Shown: positions 9,230-18,846, counted from the stretch's first letter. The stretch is 64,000 nucleotides of DNA from Parasediminibacterium sp051861445 (GCA_051861445.1 JBHYCS010000007.1:1-64000), one strand, 5' to 3'. Notes: generated by a model from the sequence alone, not told the origin. Made by a program: numbers and translations.

Positions 9230-10105
9230 ATGCTGTATTCAATGACAGGTTATGGGCGTGCAGAACAAACCATTGGTGATAAAACAATTTTAATAGAAGT
9301 ACGATCTTTAAATGGTAAACAATTCGATTTAAGAATACAGGTGCCGGCTTTATTAAAACCTTTTGAGTTTGAAGTAAGAAATATATTGAATGAAGGGTTA
9401 GAAAGAGGTAGTGTAGAATGTTTTATTACCATTAAGCAAAATGGTGCGGTAAAACCAGTTAGTATTAATACAGATTTATTAAAAGCTTATTATCAATCTG
9501 TAACGGAAATAGCTGATGAGTTAAAAGCCGATACACAACAATTGTTAGCTGCAATTTTACGTTTGCCAGAAGTCGTAGTAAATGCAACAGAGGTTTTGAA
9601 TGATGAAGATTGGAAGGCGTTTCAAATAGTTTTAAAAGAAGCTATTGCCAACTTAAACGAACATCGAAAAAATGAAGGAATATCTATTGAAAACGACTTG
9701 TTATTACGATTAGAAAATATAGAAAAGCATAGTGAAGCCATTGCTGTTTTAGAACCCAACAGAAAACAAAAAACAAGAGATAATTTAGTAAAACTTTTGG
9801 AAGATAAAGTTGGTAAAGAAAACTATGATGCCAACCGTTTAGAACAAGAATTGATTTATTACATCGAAAAAATTGATATCAGCGAAGAGCAAGTTCGACT
9901 TAAAAATCACATTCAGTATTTTAAAAGTATTTTAAACGATACCGATAAAAGTAAGGGAAAAAAATTATCATTCATTTTACAAGAATTTGGAAGAGAAATA
10001 AACACTACTGGCAGTAAAGCTTACGATGCAGAAATACAAAAATGTGTAGTACAAATGAAAGATGAGTTAGAAAAAGCCAAAGAGCAAATTTTAAATGTGT
10101 TGTAA
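9230..10105 (+). CDS. yicC: YicC family endoribonuclease
   Basis: A 291-residue cytoplasmic protein. The N-terminus MLYSMTGYGRA and the segment VRSLNGKQFDLRIQVP are diagnostic of the YicC N-terminal domain. The C-terminal DUF1732 part includes the EQELIYYIEKIDISEEQVRL and GKKLSFILQEFGREINTTGSK motifs. YicC proteins act in RNA turnover as endoribonucleases in other bacteria (family knowledge). The gene stands alone after a terminator and precedes gldH by about 50 bp. Confidence 0.92.
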   Translation: MLYSMTGYGRAEQTIGDKTILIEVRSLNGKQFDLRIQVPALLKPFEFEVRNILNEGLERGSVECFITIKQNGAVKPVSINTDLLKAYYQSVTEIADELKADTQQLLAAILRLPEVVVNATEVLNDEDWKAFQIVLKEAIANLNEHRKNEGISIENDLLLRLENIEKHSEAIAVLEPNRKQKTRDNLVKLLEDKVGKENYDANRLEQELIYYIEKIDISEEQVRLKNHIQYFKSILNDTDKSKGKKLSFILQEFGREINTTGSKAYDAEIQKCVVQMKDELEKAKEQILNVL

Positions 10106-10133
10106 AAGCTTAAAACTTATTGTATCAATTCAA

Positions 10134-10141
10134 TAATTTTG
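10134..10141 (+). promoter_or_regulatory. Possible -7 element upstream of gldH
   Basis: TAATTTTG is an exact match to the Bacteroidota TAnnTTTG consensus 13 bp before the gldH start. No well-spaced -33 TTTG is present, so confidence is low. Confidence 0.25.
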
Positions 10142-10154
10142 AAAAAATAGATTA

Positions 10155-10625
10155 ATGTGTAGGGTAAAAATTACGTTTCTTTTTTTTGTAGTATGTTTTG
10201 CTGTTTCATGTAGCACATTAGATGTGTACGAAAAAACGAGCAGTTTTCAAAAGCATGAATGGATGGCAAATGATACTGTACGTTGTAGCTTTAAAATTCA
10301 AGATACAGCGTCATTGTACAATATTTTTGTAGTTGTAAGACATTCAGATGCATACAGATACAGCAATATGTGGTTAAATGTGGCTACAAAAGCTCCAAAC
10401 GATACCTTTATTCATCAACAAATCGAATTAAAACTTGCAGATAACGCAAAAGGATGGTTAGGAACAGGAATAGATGATATTTTTGCTCAAAGAATTCGAA
10501 TCACACGTTATCCTGTACAATTAAAAATGGGAGAATACCAATTTCAAGTTGCACACATAATGAGAGAAGATCCGTTACTGTCTGTTTTAAATGCAGGAAT
10601 TCGGGTAGAAAAAGTAAATCCTTAA
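10155..10625 (+). CDS. gldH: Gliding motility lipoprotein GldH
   Basis: A 156-residue lipoprotein with lipobox Cys19. The conserved GldH body is visible: WMANDTVRCSFKIQDTASLYNIFVVVRHSDAYRYSNMWL and the GWLGTGIDDIFAQRI segment. GldH is a Bacteroidota protein first tied to gliding motility, and it is retained in many species with no observed gliding. The stop codon overlaps the start of the histidine kinase by one base (TAATG), suggesting translational coupling. Residue pattern and length fit the family well. Confidence 0.88.
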   Translation: MCRVKITFLFFVVCFAVSCSTLDVYEKTSSFQKHEWMANDTVRCSFKIQDTASLYNIFVVVRHSDAYRYSNMWLNVATKAPNDTFIHQQIELKLADNAKGWLGTGIDDIFAQRIRITRYPVQLKMGEYQFQVAHIMREDPLLSVLNAGIRVEKVNP

Positions 10626-11587
10626 TGCCAAATACGAAACATAGGCTTACACTTGTAACAGTTGTATATTGGGTGTTGCTACTTTACATGGTGGCTGCAT
10701 TGGTTTGGTGGTTTATTGCATTGCAAAACCAAAACAAACTCATGGCCAATATGCGTTTGGTAGAATTGAATAAAGATGATCCAAAATATTTACAGAAAGT
10801 CGCCATTATTGAAGATGCAAAACGAAGAAAAACAGCTCAATACGTTGGTGAAGGTTGCACTTTTTTAGCACTAATTATTGTAGGTGCCGTATTTGTTTTT
10901 AGAGTAACGAGAAAACAAATTAAGCTATCGCAGCAACAGCAAAATTTTATGATGGCCATTACACATGAATTAAAAACACCTATTGCCATTACTAAATTAA
11001 ACTTAGAAACCTTACAAAAACGAAAGCTAGAAGAGCAGCAGCAACTAAAACTTATTGGCAATAGTTTACACGAAAACAATCGCTTAAACATTCTTTGCAA
11101 TAATATTTTAATGGCCTCTCAGTTAGATGCTGGCATAATTGCCAATAAGCAAGAAATTAATTTTAGCGATGTTGTTTTTAACTGTGTAAACGAGTTTAAA
11201 GTGGGTTTTCCGCAACGCAATTTTATAGCCAATATAACCAACGATGTTTATGTTTTAGGAGAAGAATTAATGCTGCAAATGCTGGTAAATAATTTAATAG
11301 AAAATGCAGTTAAATATTCCCCTAAAGAAACTTCTGTAAACATTCAGCTTATCGAAAAAAATAATCATGCTCAATTGATTGTTGCTGATGAAGGCGTAGG
11401 AATTGCAGATGAAGAAAAGAAATTAATATTTGATAAATTTTATAGAAGTGGCAACGAAAATACACGTAAAACAAAGGGCACAGGTTTGGGATTATACCTT
11501 TGTAATAGAATTATGAAAAGCCATAAAGGCACTATTGTAGTTACCAATAATACACCTAAGGGAAGTATTTTTACAGCAACATTTTAA
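10625..11587 (+). CDS. Sensor histidine kinase (HisKA/HATPase_c)
   Basis: A 320-residue inner-membrane kinase. Two transmembrane segments (about 9-33 and 79-95) flank a short periplasmic loop of about 45 residues. The H-box is FMMAITHELKTPIAI with phospho-acceptor His114. The N-box NNLIENAVKYS, the G1 box VADEGVGIADEE and the G2 box GTGLGLYLC are intact. It starts on the last base of gldH and is followed 7 bp later by its response regulator. The signal is unknown. The small sensor loop suggests that it senses the membrane or a partner protein. Confidence 0.92.
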   Translation: MPNTKHRLTLVTVVYWVLLLYMVAALVWWFIALQNQNKLMANMRLVELNKDDPKYLQKVAIIEDAKRRKTAQYVGEGCTFLALIIVGAVFVFRVTRKQIKLSQQQQNFMMAITHELKTPIAITKLNLETLQKRKLEEQQQLKLIGNSLHENNRLNILCNNILMASQLDAGIIANKQEINFSDVVFNCVNEFKVGFPQRNFIANITNDVYVLGEELMLQMLVNNLIENAVKYSPKETSVNIQLIEKNNHAQLIVADEGVGIADEEKKLIFDKFYRSGNENTRKTKGTGLGLYLCNRIMKSHKGTIVVTNNTPKGSIFTATF

Positions 11588-11594
11588 AGTAGTT

Positions 11595-12299
11595 ATGAAA
11601 GAAAATAAAGGAAATATTTTATTGGTAGAAGATGAAGAAAATTTACACGAAACCCTTAAACTAAATTTAGAAATTGAGGGCTATGAAGTAACAAGTGCTT
11701 TTGATGGAAATGTTGCTTTAAAAGCAGTTTCCAACGAATATTTCGATTTAATCATTTTAGATGTGATGCTGCCAGAACTAGACGGAATTAGTGTTGCAGA
11801 AACCATTCGAGTAAATAATTTAGATACGCCTATTTTAATGTTGAGTGCTAAAAATACAGGTGCTGATAGAGTTTTAGGGTTAAAAAAAGGAGCCGACGAT
11901 TATCTTACCAAACCGTTTAACCTAGAAGAGTTGTTGCTACGTGTAGATAAATTGATCATAAAAAATCAAAAATTACACGTTAAAGAAAGCATTGGTGAAA
12001 CCTACGATTTTGGTGGAAACAGAATCGATTTTAAAGCACAAACTGCTACTACTTTTACCAATCAAACCGTTGAGCTAAGTAAGAAAGAAGCTATGCTTTT
12101 AAAACTACTGATCGAAAATAAAGGTGAGGTAACCACTAGAGAAAAAATTTTACAAGTAGTTTGGGGCTACAATGTTTATCCTACCACAAGAACCATTGAT
12201 AACTTTATTTTAAGCTTCAGAAAATATTTTGAAATAGATAGTAGAAATCCAAAACATTTTCATTCTATACGTGGTGTTGGTTACAAATACACCGATTAA
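11595..12299 (+). CDS. OmpR/PhoB-family response regulator
   Basis: A 234-residue regulator. The receiver domain (about 7-118) has acidic residues VEDEE, phospho-acceptor Asp56 in LDVMLPELDG and Lys106 in TKPF. The Trans_reg_C winged helix (about 135-232) ends RGVGYKYTD. It is paired with the kinase 7 bp upstream. Its stop codon overlaps that of the convergent batD by three bases, so there is no room for a separate terminator between them. Confidence 0.93.
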   Translation: MKENKGNILLVEDEENLHETLKLNLEIEGYEVTSAFDGNVALKAVSNEYFDLIILDVMLPELDGISVAETIRVNNLDTPILMLSAKNTGADRVLGLKKGADDYLTKPFNLEELLLRVDKLIIKNQKLHVKESIGETYDFGGNRIDFKAQTATTFTNQTVELSKKEAMLLKLLIENKGEVTTREKILQVVWGYNVYPTTRTIDNFILSFRKYFEIDSRNPKHFHSIRGVGYKYTD

Positions 12300-13660
12300 T
12301 TTACACAATTTCTCAATCGTTCAATAATCGATACTTTATCTATTTGCATATTTGGTGCATACAATGCAGTATTACATTCATTGATTAAAGTTTGTAAAAT
12401 AGTTGTTTGGTCGGTTTTATAGGTTTGTAATTCTGTGGCTATTTGTTTCACAGCTTTTAAAAACAAATTGTTGTTATCTAATAATTCTAGCTTTGCTATT
12501 TCATTAATAAAATATGTAGTTTCCTTTTGTTCAACTATTGGTTCTATTTCTGCTGAAACTACATCTTCTTTCAGTTGATTAGCCTTTTCTGTAGCTATTT
12601 GTTGGTCATTCATTTTAAAAAAATACAATAAACCAAGTGTCACAATCAAAGCAATGGCACCAATAATCCAGATGTATTTTTTATTGGTAACATCTTTAGA
12701 AAGTTTACTTGCATCAATAGCTGCTAGCTCGTCTTGTACATCAAGTATCAATCTGTCTGTTTCAATAGTAGAGTAGCGTTGTTGTTGAATATTATAAAAG
12801 CTAAATTTTACCGAAGGAATAACGGCTTTACCTTTTTGCAAGCAGATAAATGGAATTGAAAACACTTTTTTACCCGCAACTGGAAAATTTAGTTTATCCA
12901 ATTGTTCGGTTGTTTCAGTATCAAAAACATCCATTTCTTTTGGCCAAATAATGGTAGGACAAGTAACAGTGCTAAAATTACCTTCACCTTCAATGGTAAT
13001 TTTTAAAGTATTGGTACTATTTACAGAGTCGTTTTGTTTTAATACAGTAGCATGTATGCTAAAATTACCAACTGCACCATCGAAGTTTAACGGTTTATTT
13101 TTTTGAGGTAAATCCTGCACATTTATCGTAATAGTAGAATTACTAACAATTACCTCTTGGTTTCCATTTTGAGTTACACCATTTTTTTCATTTTCAGTAA
13201 ATTCAATATTACTAGATACTGTTGCTGTGCCAAGTTTTATAACTCCTGCTTCTAAAGGCATTAGTTGTACACGTCTAATTAAGTAGGTTTTGTATTGTTT
13301 TCCTAAAATATTTTCAACGGTAGCATACAAATTTTCGGTAGTCATTTCTATTACACTACAACCTGTAAATTCTGGTGGAGTTAGCAGTTTTGAATTCGAT
13401 TTTAATCGAGTACAAAGTTTGTAAGTAACCAAAATGGGTTCTCCTACAACAACATTTTTTTTATTGAGCGTTACCTGTATAAAGTGGTCTTTTTTTATTC
13501 GTTCACCAATATTTTCTCCTTTTTGTAAAACAGTATTTTTATAATTATCTATGCTTGTATCGTCTTTAACAGTGATACCATTGGGTAATTGAACGGTAGA
13601 TTTTTGAGCATATGAAATGCCACAATGGAGTAATAATATAAAATAAAAAAATAGTCGCAT
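12296..13660 (-). CDS. batD: BatD-like protein
   Basis: A 454-residue envelope protein with a signal peptide ending SYAQ, beta-rich BatD domains (about 40-290), one transmembrane helix (about 310-330) and a cytoplasmic tail. BatD belongs to the Bacteroidota aerotolerance (bat) genes, although batA-C are not next to it here. The start chosen is the ATG at 13660 (MRLFFYFILLLHCG). The frame extends 15 bases further to a TTG, which is less likely. It converges on the response regulator with overlapping stop codons. Confidence 0.75.
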   Translation of the reverse strand: MRLFFYFILLLHCGISYAQKSTVQLPNGITVKDDTSIDNYKNTVLQKGENIGERIKKDHFIQVTLNKKNVVVGEPILVTYKLCTRLKSNSKLLTPPEFTGCSVIEMTTENLYATVENILGKQYKTYLIRRVQLMPLEAGVIKLGTATVSSNIEFTENEKNGVTQNGNQEVIVSNSTITINVQDLPQKNKPLNFDGAVGNFSIHATVLKQNDSVNSTNTLKITIEGEGNFSTVTCPTIIWPKEMDVFDTETTEQLDKLNFPVAGKKVFSIPFICLQKGKAVIPSVKFSFYNIQQQRYSTIETDRLILDVQDELAAIDASKLSKDVTNKKYIWIIGAIALIVTLGLLYFFKMNDQQIATEKANQLKEDVVSAEIEPIVEQKETTYFINEIAKLELLDNNNLFLKAVKQIATELQTYKTDQTTILQTLINECNTALYAPNMQIDKVSIIERLRNCVN

Positions 13661-13816
13661 AAACAGTGTGTACAAATGTATACAGCTAATGGTTAATAGA
13701 GGGTTAAAACATGCTTATACAATAATGATGCACTCATTTTTTTAAAAACCTTGTGTTTAAACTAACAGGAAACTACAATTTACGCACAGTTTTTTCGTTT
13801 AATTAGCTATTCAATT

Positions 13817-14977
13817 ATGTTTGTTACAAACCAAGGCTGCATGAATATTAGTATACATACCATTATAGATTTTTTAGAACCCATTAATAGGTACGAATTA
13901 AGCAATGATGAAGGATATAAAGACACACAATTAGGCAAACATATATCAGCTTATGAAGATGAGTTTCCTGATTTATCAACAGCCGATTTGGTAATTATTG
14001 GATGTGGTGAAATGAGAGGTATGGGTGGAAATAACAATACCGATGCACCTAATGCTGTTCGTTCTGCATTTTATGGATTGTTTCATTGGCATAAAGAAGT
14101 ATCTATAGCAGATGTTGGTAATATCAAAGTGGGTGCAAGCATTCAAGACACTTATGCAGCTTTAAAAGCTGTTGCAAGTGAACTGATTGAAATGGGAAAA
14201 AAAGTGGTGATTATTGGAGGAAGCCACGATGTTACTTTGGCTCAATATGGTGCTTATGCTCAATTGAATAAAATTATCGAAGCAACTTGTATTGATGCAA
14301 GGATAGATTTAAACATGGATAGTGTTTTGCCAAATGACAATTTCTTAATGGAAATGCTTACAGGTGTTCCTAATTTTATAAAACATTATAATCATATTGG
14401 TTTTCAAAGCTATTTTGTGCATCCATTAATGTTAGAAACTATCGATAAACTTCGTTTTGATTGTTTTAGAGTTGGAAAAGTGAAAGAAAATGTAGAAGAA
14501 ATGGAGCCTGCTATTAGAAATAGTCATCTACTAACTTTTGATATTGCAGCCATTCAACATGCACATGCACCTGCTAATCATTTATCACCTAATGGTTTTA
14601 CAGGAGAAGAAGCTTGTATGTTGATGCAATATGCAGGTATGAGCACCAATATAAGCTCTATTGGAATTTATGGCTACGATGCTGCTTTAGACTCATATCA
14701 ACTAACTGCAAAACAAATCAGCCACTTATTATGGTATTTAATGGATGGAATATTTAAATCAAAGAGAGAAGCCGATCTTTCAGAACGATCAGAGTTTTTT
14801 GAATTTACAATGGCTTTTGCAGAAGTAGAAACTACATTTTTACAAAGCAAACGTACTGGTAGATGGTGGATGCAATTACCTGACGAAAAGTTTGTGGCTT
14901 GCAGTAAAATAGACTATATAATTGCTAGCAACAATGATATTCCTGAAAGATGGTATAGAGCTATGGAAAGAAATTAG
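13817..14977 (+). CDS. Arginase-fold (formimidoylglutamase-like) protein with degenerate metal site
   Basis: A 386-residue ureohydrolase-fold protein. The Gly-Gly-Ser-His-Asp motif (134-138) is present. The second metal motif DxHxD reads Asp160-Ala-Arg162-Ile-Asp164, so the His is Arg. The third motif, normally SFDxDxxDP, reads TFDIAAIQH: Asp242 remains but Ala244 and Gln247 replace the other two Asp. Three of the usual manganese ligands are therefore missing. It is more likely a non-enzymatic or divergent member than a working arginase or formiminoglutamase. Similar divergent homologues are, as I recall, common in Bacteroidota. It converges on a DMT transporter. An in-frame ATG at 13841 is an alternative start. 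Confidence 0.7.
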   Translation: MFVTNQGCMNISIHTIIDFLEPINRYELSNDEGYKDTQLGKHISAYEDEFPDLSTADLVIIGCGEMRGMGGNNNTDAPNAVRSAFYGLFHWHKEVSIADVGNIKVGASIQDTYAALKAVASELIEMGKKVVIIGGSHDVTLAQYGAYAQLNKIIEATCIDARIDLNMDSVLPNDNFLMEMLTGVPNFIKHYNHIGFQSYFVHPLMLETIDKLRFDCFRVGKVKENVEEMEPAIRNSHLLTFDIAAIQHAHAPANHLSPNGFTGEEACMLMQYAGMSTNISSIGIYGYDAALDSYQLTAKQISHLLWYLMDGIFKSKREADLSERSEFFEFTMAFAEVETTFLQSKRTGRWWMQLPDEKFVACSKIDYIIASNNDIPERWYRAMERN

Positions 14978-14978
14978 T

Positions 14979-15860
14979 TTAATTACTTTTTTTGTTGCTT
15001 CTATTCACTATATAAACGCCTATTAAAATAATAGACAGGCAAATCATTTGTAATAACGTTACTTTTTCACCATACATTATTCCCCATATTACTGCAATAA
15101 ATGGAATGCCATAGGTAACAGTAGATGCAAATAAAGCACCGGCAATTTTTACAAGTTGGTAAAATAAAACCGATGCAAATGCTGTGCCTATTATTCCTAA
15201 AATACAAGCTGCAAGTACAGATTGTAGAGTAGAAGTTTGCCCCAAGTTTCTACCGAAAAATCCTTGAAATGCCAATATGGAAATGCTAGGTATAATTAAA
15301 AAGATAAATGCAATTGCTGCAATATCTAAAGGTTTTAATCCCGTCATTTTTTTGCTCACAATATTTACATTCAATGCATAAAAAATAGTAGCCAACATTA
15401 CTAATATCGAATAAGTTATATTTTCTGTCTCTAAACTTCCATTTGGAGCAATTAAAAAATACAAACCAATTAATCCTATACCAATACCAATTAATTTTTG
15501 AATATTGGTTTTTGCTTTAAAAAATACAGTTCCAATTATAACCGTAAATAAAGGCGTAAGGGCATTTAACATACCTGTAAGTGCACTGCTAATTTTTGTT
15601 TCTGCAATACAAAATAAAAATGCAGGAAAAAAACTACCCAATAATCCTGAAACGAAAATGATGCCCCATTTTTCTTTCGGAATTTTGGTAAAAGCCTTTA
15701 CTGCAAAAGGTAGTAAAACAATTCCTGCACTTAATATTCTAATAGCTGCAACTTCATAAGCCGATAAAGTCTGCAATCCAATTTTCATCAACAAAAAAGA
15801 GCTTCCCCAAATAAGACAAAGCACTATAAACAAAATCCACTGTAAATATCTATAACTCAA
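14979..15860 (-). CDS. DMT-superfamily (EamA) transporter
   Basis: A 293-residue inner-membrane protein with about ten hydrophobic helices in two EamA repeats (about 7-135 and 145-288). The GSSFLLMKIGL motif in helix 1 and the closing KNRS-like basic tail are typical. EamA proteins export or import small metabolites and the substrate is not predictable. The start is a TTG at 15860, since no ATG lies close upstream. It ends 1 bp from the convergent arginase-like gene. Confidence 0.85.
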   Translation of the reverse strand: MSYRYLQWILFIVLCLIWGSSFLLMKIGLQTLSAYEVAAIRILSAGIVLLPFAVKAFTKIPKEKWGIIFVSGLLGSFFPAFLFCIAETKISSALTGMLNALTPLFTVIIGTVFFKAKTNIQKLIGIGIGLIGLYFLIAPNGSLETENITYSILVMLATIFYALNVNIVSKKMTGLKPLDIAAIAFIFLIIPSISILAFQGFFGRNLGQTSTLQSVLAACILGIIGTAFASVLFYQLVKIAGALFASTVTYGIPFIAVIWGIMYGEKVTLLQMICLSIILIGVYIVNRSNKKSN

Positions 15861-15931
15861 TTTTTTTACTTTTTAGCAACGAAGGTGTATTATTTTAGGG
15901 TAAAAAGATATCTTTAAAAAAATGAATTGCT

Positions 15932-16678
15932 ATGCCATCTATAAAATTATCTGCTCTTAACACTAGAGCACCAAAATCTTTTACCAAAGAAGCTACAAAA
16001 GTTAAAACTGCTAAACTATTAGAAGAATTAGATGAGCTACAAAATTTATTGTATGCAGAAAGTAAACATGCTGTTTTAATTGTGGTTCAAGGGATGGATG
16101 CTAGCGGAAAAGATGGTGTTACTAGAAATGTATTTGGTCACTTAAATCCTCAAGGTGTTGCTGTAGCTTCTTTTAAAGCACCAACTGTAGAAGAGTTAAA
16201 CCATGATTTTTTATGGCGTATTCACCAAAAAGTACCTTCAAAAGGAATGATTCAGGTGTTTAATAGAAGTCATTATGAAGACATTTTAGTTACCCGAGTA
16301 CATAAATGGTGCGATGATATAACAGCAAAAAAAAGAATGGAAGCTATTAATAATTTCGAGCAATTAATTACCCAACACAATAGTACTCATATTTTAAAGT
16401 TTTTTCTTCATATTTCTCCAGAAGAACAACAAATTCGATTGAAAGAGCGAATGTTAGATCCTAAAAAAATGTGGAAATACAACGAAAACGATTTTAAAGA
16501 AGCGAAACTGTGGAATATTTACCAAAAAATGTATGAAGATTGTTTTAAGTATTGTAATGAAATTCCATGGACAATTGTTCCATCCGACCAAAATTGGTAT
16601 AAAGAATATATCATTGCTTCTGCATTGCACCAATTACTTACATCTTTACAAATGCAATATCCGGGTTTGAAAAAATAA
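15932..16678 (+). CDS. ppk2: Polyphosphate kinase 2 family protein
   Basis: A 248-residue cytoplasmic single-domain PPK2 that moves phosphate between polyphosphate and nucleotides. The Walker A motif GMDASGKDG (about 49-57), the segment FLWRIHQKVP and the Walker B motif VFNRSHYED (about 109-117) are intact. The lid region has two basic stretches (RLKERMLDPKKMWK). Whether it prefers mono- or diphosphates cannot be told from sequence alone. It lies about 60 bp before mscL. Confidence 0.9.
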   Translation: MPSIKLSALNTRAPKSFTKEATKVKTAKLLEELDELQNLLYAESKHAVLIVVQGMDASGKDGVTRNVFGHLNPQGVAVASFKAPTVEELNHDFLWRIHQKVPSKGMIQVFNRSHYEDILVTRVHKWCDDITAKKRMEAINNFEQLITQHNSTHILKFFLHISPEEQQIRLKERMLDPKKMWKYNENDFKEAKLWNIYQKMYEDCFKYCNEIPWTIVPSDQNWYKEYIIASALHQLLTSLQMQYPGLKK

Positions 16679-16741
16679 TTTTCTCAAGCTATAAAACAAT
16701 TGTATTTTGAACTTTTAAACCAAAAACTAAACAAAACAATT

Positions 16742-17128
16742 ATGGGAATGATAAAAGAATTTAAAGAATTTGCCATGAAGGGCAATGTAATAGACCTTGC
16801 AATAGGTGTAATTATTGGTGGTGCATTTGGCAAAATTGTAAACTCATTAATAGACGATGTTATTACGCCATTGTTGTTAAAGCCTGCTTTAGATGCAGCT
16901 CATTTAAGTAAATTAGAAGAATTAACCATTTTTGGAACGGTTAAATATGGTAACTTTTTATCTGCCACTATCAACTTTATAATTATTGCTTTTGTACTTT
17001 TTTTAATTATAAAAGGTATGAATGCAGCTAATAAGAAAAAAGAAGCAGAAACTGCACCTGTTGCTGCTTCTGAACCATCTAGCACAGATAAATTGTTGAT
17101 GGAAATTAGAGATAGCTTAAAAAAATAA
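16742..17128 (+). CDS. mscL: Large-conductance mechanosensitive channel MscL
   Basis: A 128-residue inner-membrane channel that releases osmolytes on osmotic downshock. The N-terminal amphipathic helix (MGMIKEFKEFAMKGN), TM1 (VIDLAIGVIIGGAFGKIV), TM2 (about 75-97) and a charged C-terminal helix are all visible. The start is the ATG at 16742. The frame is open 42 bases further upstream, but the extra residues do not belong to the family. An intrinsic terminator follows. Confidence 0.95.
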   Translation: MGMIKEFKEFAMKGNVIDLAIGVIIGGAFGKIVNSLIDDVITPLLLKPALDAAHLSKLEELTIFGTVKYGNFLSATINFIIIAFVLFLIIKGMNAANKKKEAETAPVAASEPSSTDKLLMEIRDSLKK

Positions 17129-17146
17129 GTACTCAATTTTTATATA

Positions 17147-17185
17147 AAGCCTGTTTACATCTGAAAATGTAAGCAGGCTTTTTTA
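17147..17185 (+). terminator. Intrinsic terminator after mscL
   Basis: AAGCCTGTTTACAT pairs with ATGTAAGCAGGCTT (one G-U pair) around a 6-base loop and is followed by a T run. Confidence 0.9.
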
Positions 17186-17280
17186 TTTCATAGCTATAAT
17201 TACATAGTGTATAACTGTGCAAAACAATCAACCCTATATTCAAAATCAATTGGTTTATTTGCAGTTAAATTTTGTGCAGC

Positions 17281-18114
17281 GTGAATACAACCAACTATCA
17301 AATAAAGCTTGAACATTTTGAAGGTCCTTTTGACTTGTTATTGTTTTTTATTGAAAGAGATGAATTAGATATTTACAATATTCCTATCACAAAAATTATT
17401 CAAGATTTTTTAGACTTTATTCATAGTCAAGAGAAGCTAAATATTGAGTTGAGTAGTGAATTTATTTTGTTTGTATCTACGTTGATGCGTATTAAAGCAA
17501 AATTATTATTGCCACGTAAAGAAATAGATGCAGATGGTAACGAAGTAGATCCTCGTCAAGAATTGGTAGATAAAATTTTAGAATACAAACGCTTTAAAGA
17601 AGCCTCAGTAAAAATGGCTGATATGGAAGCGTTGAGAATGATGATGGTGAAACGAGGTAATTTAAACAGAGAACTTTCTCAAATTGGTGAAGAGAGTGGT
17701 GAAGGAACCGAAATTCAAACCATCACTATGTTTAAACTCATGAAAGCGTTTGAAAAGGTAATGCAACGTGTTCATGATCGACAAAACAAACCCGTTCATA
17801 CAGTTGTTCGTTATAATTATACAATGGAAGGCAGTAGAGAACACATGCTATCTTTTGTAAAGCAAGAAAAAACAGTTGCATTCGAAAAAGTTTTCGAATT
17901 ATGTCAAGATCGTATTCATGCATTATTTCTATTCTTATCGCTTTTAGAATTATCGCAACAACGCTACATGACCTTGCTTGTGGGTGAAGGAAAAAATAAT
18001 TTTATTGTAGAATGGAATGATAAACGAGATGAAGAAATAGCTATTCATCCTGAAATTGAAGAAATGAAATTTGATAATGATGATACCATTACTGTTGATA
18101 CAGAATTAAATTAA
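17281..18114 (+). CDS. scpA: Segregation and condensation protein A
   Basis: A 277-residue kleisin of the SMC-ScpAB chromosome condensation complex. The N-terminal signature YQIKLEHFEGPFDLLLFFIERDELDIYNIPI and FLVFVSTLMRIKAKLLLP-type helix are clear, as is the C-terminal winged-helix part (FLFLSLLELSQQRY). There is no ATG. I place the start at GTG 17281, and a TTG at 17272 is an alternative three codons upstream. scpB is not adjacent, and the gene is convergent with an L,D-transpeptidase 6 bp away. Confidence 0.9.
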   Translation: MNTTNYQIKLEHFEGPFDLLLFFIERDELDIYNIPITKIIQDFLDFIHSQEKLNIELSSEFILFVSTLMRIKAKLLLPRKEIDADGNEVDPRQELVDKILEYKRFKEASVKMADMEALRMMMVKRGNLNRELSQIGEESGEGTEIQTITMFKLMKAFEKVMQRVHDRQNKPVHTVVRYNYTMEGSREHMLSFVKQEKTVAFEKVFELCQDRIHALFLFLSLLELSQQRYMTLLVGEGKNNFIVEWNDKRDEEIAIHPEIEEMKFDNDDTITVDTELN

Positions 18115-18120
18115 TAGATG

Positions 18121-18762
18121 CTACTTATAGATATGTAGTAATATAGGTTTTGAAGAAGTATCAATCATTTTTTCTAACTGCTTTAAAAAGTTATAAGAAA
18201 CCATTGGGCAGCCTAAACTATTGCAAATTGGCATTGGGTAAGTTTCATTATCAGGTACACAATCGTAAGCATGTAACACTACATTTCGTTTAAATGCATT
18301 GTTGTTACTACTATCTAAACCAATTATTTTATAAGCATTGCCAAATCTGCCCTTGTATTTATAGCTAATTTTATAACTACCTAAGCTGCTACAACCGCTT
18401 TCTACTATATTTGAAATAACCACTTTTGTAGTAAATGCTTTATTACCACTACCATGTGCTACAAGACCTGCATACAAAATAGATTTTTGATGAAGGTCGT
18501 ACACAAAAAATCTATTCTTTCCACTTGGTAGTTTAAAATCTATCAAAAAGCAAATACGAGTATTGTATTTTTTTGAGTTTATTTTTTTGCTTAAACAATC
18601 AATTTGTTCATTCAATCGCTCAATTGTTTCTTGATGCGTTTTTGTTTTTTGGGGTAAAATAATTTCTTTTTTTGAAGGAAATAAAACGCTTCTATATTGG
18701 TAAATGGCAAATGCCAGTAATAATATAAAAAGTGCAATGGTTGTCTTTTTTAAAATACGCAT
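18121..18762 (-). CDS. Murein L,D-transpeptidase catalytic-domain protein
   Basis: A 213-residue protein anchored by one N-terminal transmembrane helix (about 7-24), with a short coiled linker (about 40-60) and a YkuD_2-type domain (about 65-210). The catalytic pattern is His in VLHAYD and Cys in NSLGCPMVS. This family crosslinks or modifies peptidoglycan stem peptides in the periplasm. It lies downstream of and co-directional with dxs, but a hairpin separates the two. Confidence 0.8.
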   Translation of the reverse strand: MRILKKTTIALFILLLAFAIYQYRSVLFPSKKEIILPQKTKTHQETIERLNEQIDCLSKKINSKKYNTRICFLIDFKLPSGKNRFFVYDLHQKSILYAGLVAHGSGNKAFTTKVVISNIVESGCSSLGSYKISYKYKGRFGNAYKIIGLDSSNNNAFKRNVVLHAYDCVPDNETYPMPICNSLGCPMVSYNFLKQLEKMIDTSSKPILLHIYK

Positions 18763-18810
18763 GACAATTTAAATGATGGCTCATTAGATGCAATGCATAG
18801 TTTTTTGCAT

Positions 18811-18846
18811 AAAAAAAACTGTCTTTTTTCAAAAACAGTTTTTTTC
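18811..18846 (-). terminator. Intrinsic terminator downstream of dxs
   Basis: An A-run plus ACTGT pairs with ACAGT plus a T-run around a short loop, symmetric in both directions. It lies between dxs and the L,D-transpeptidase gene, both on the minus strand, so it most likely ends the dxs transcript. Confidence 0.7.

Noticed and set aside
16700..16741. Longer N-terminus for MscL
   Set aside because: The extra 14 residues have no counterpart in MscL proteins. ATG 16742 gives the standard N-terminal helix.
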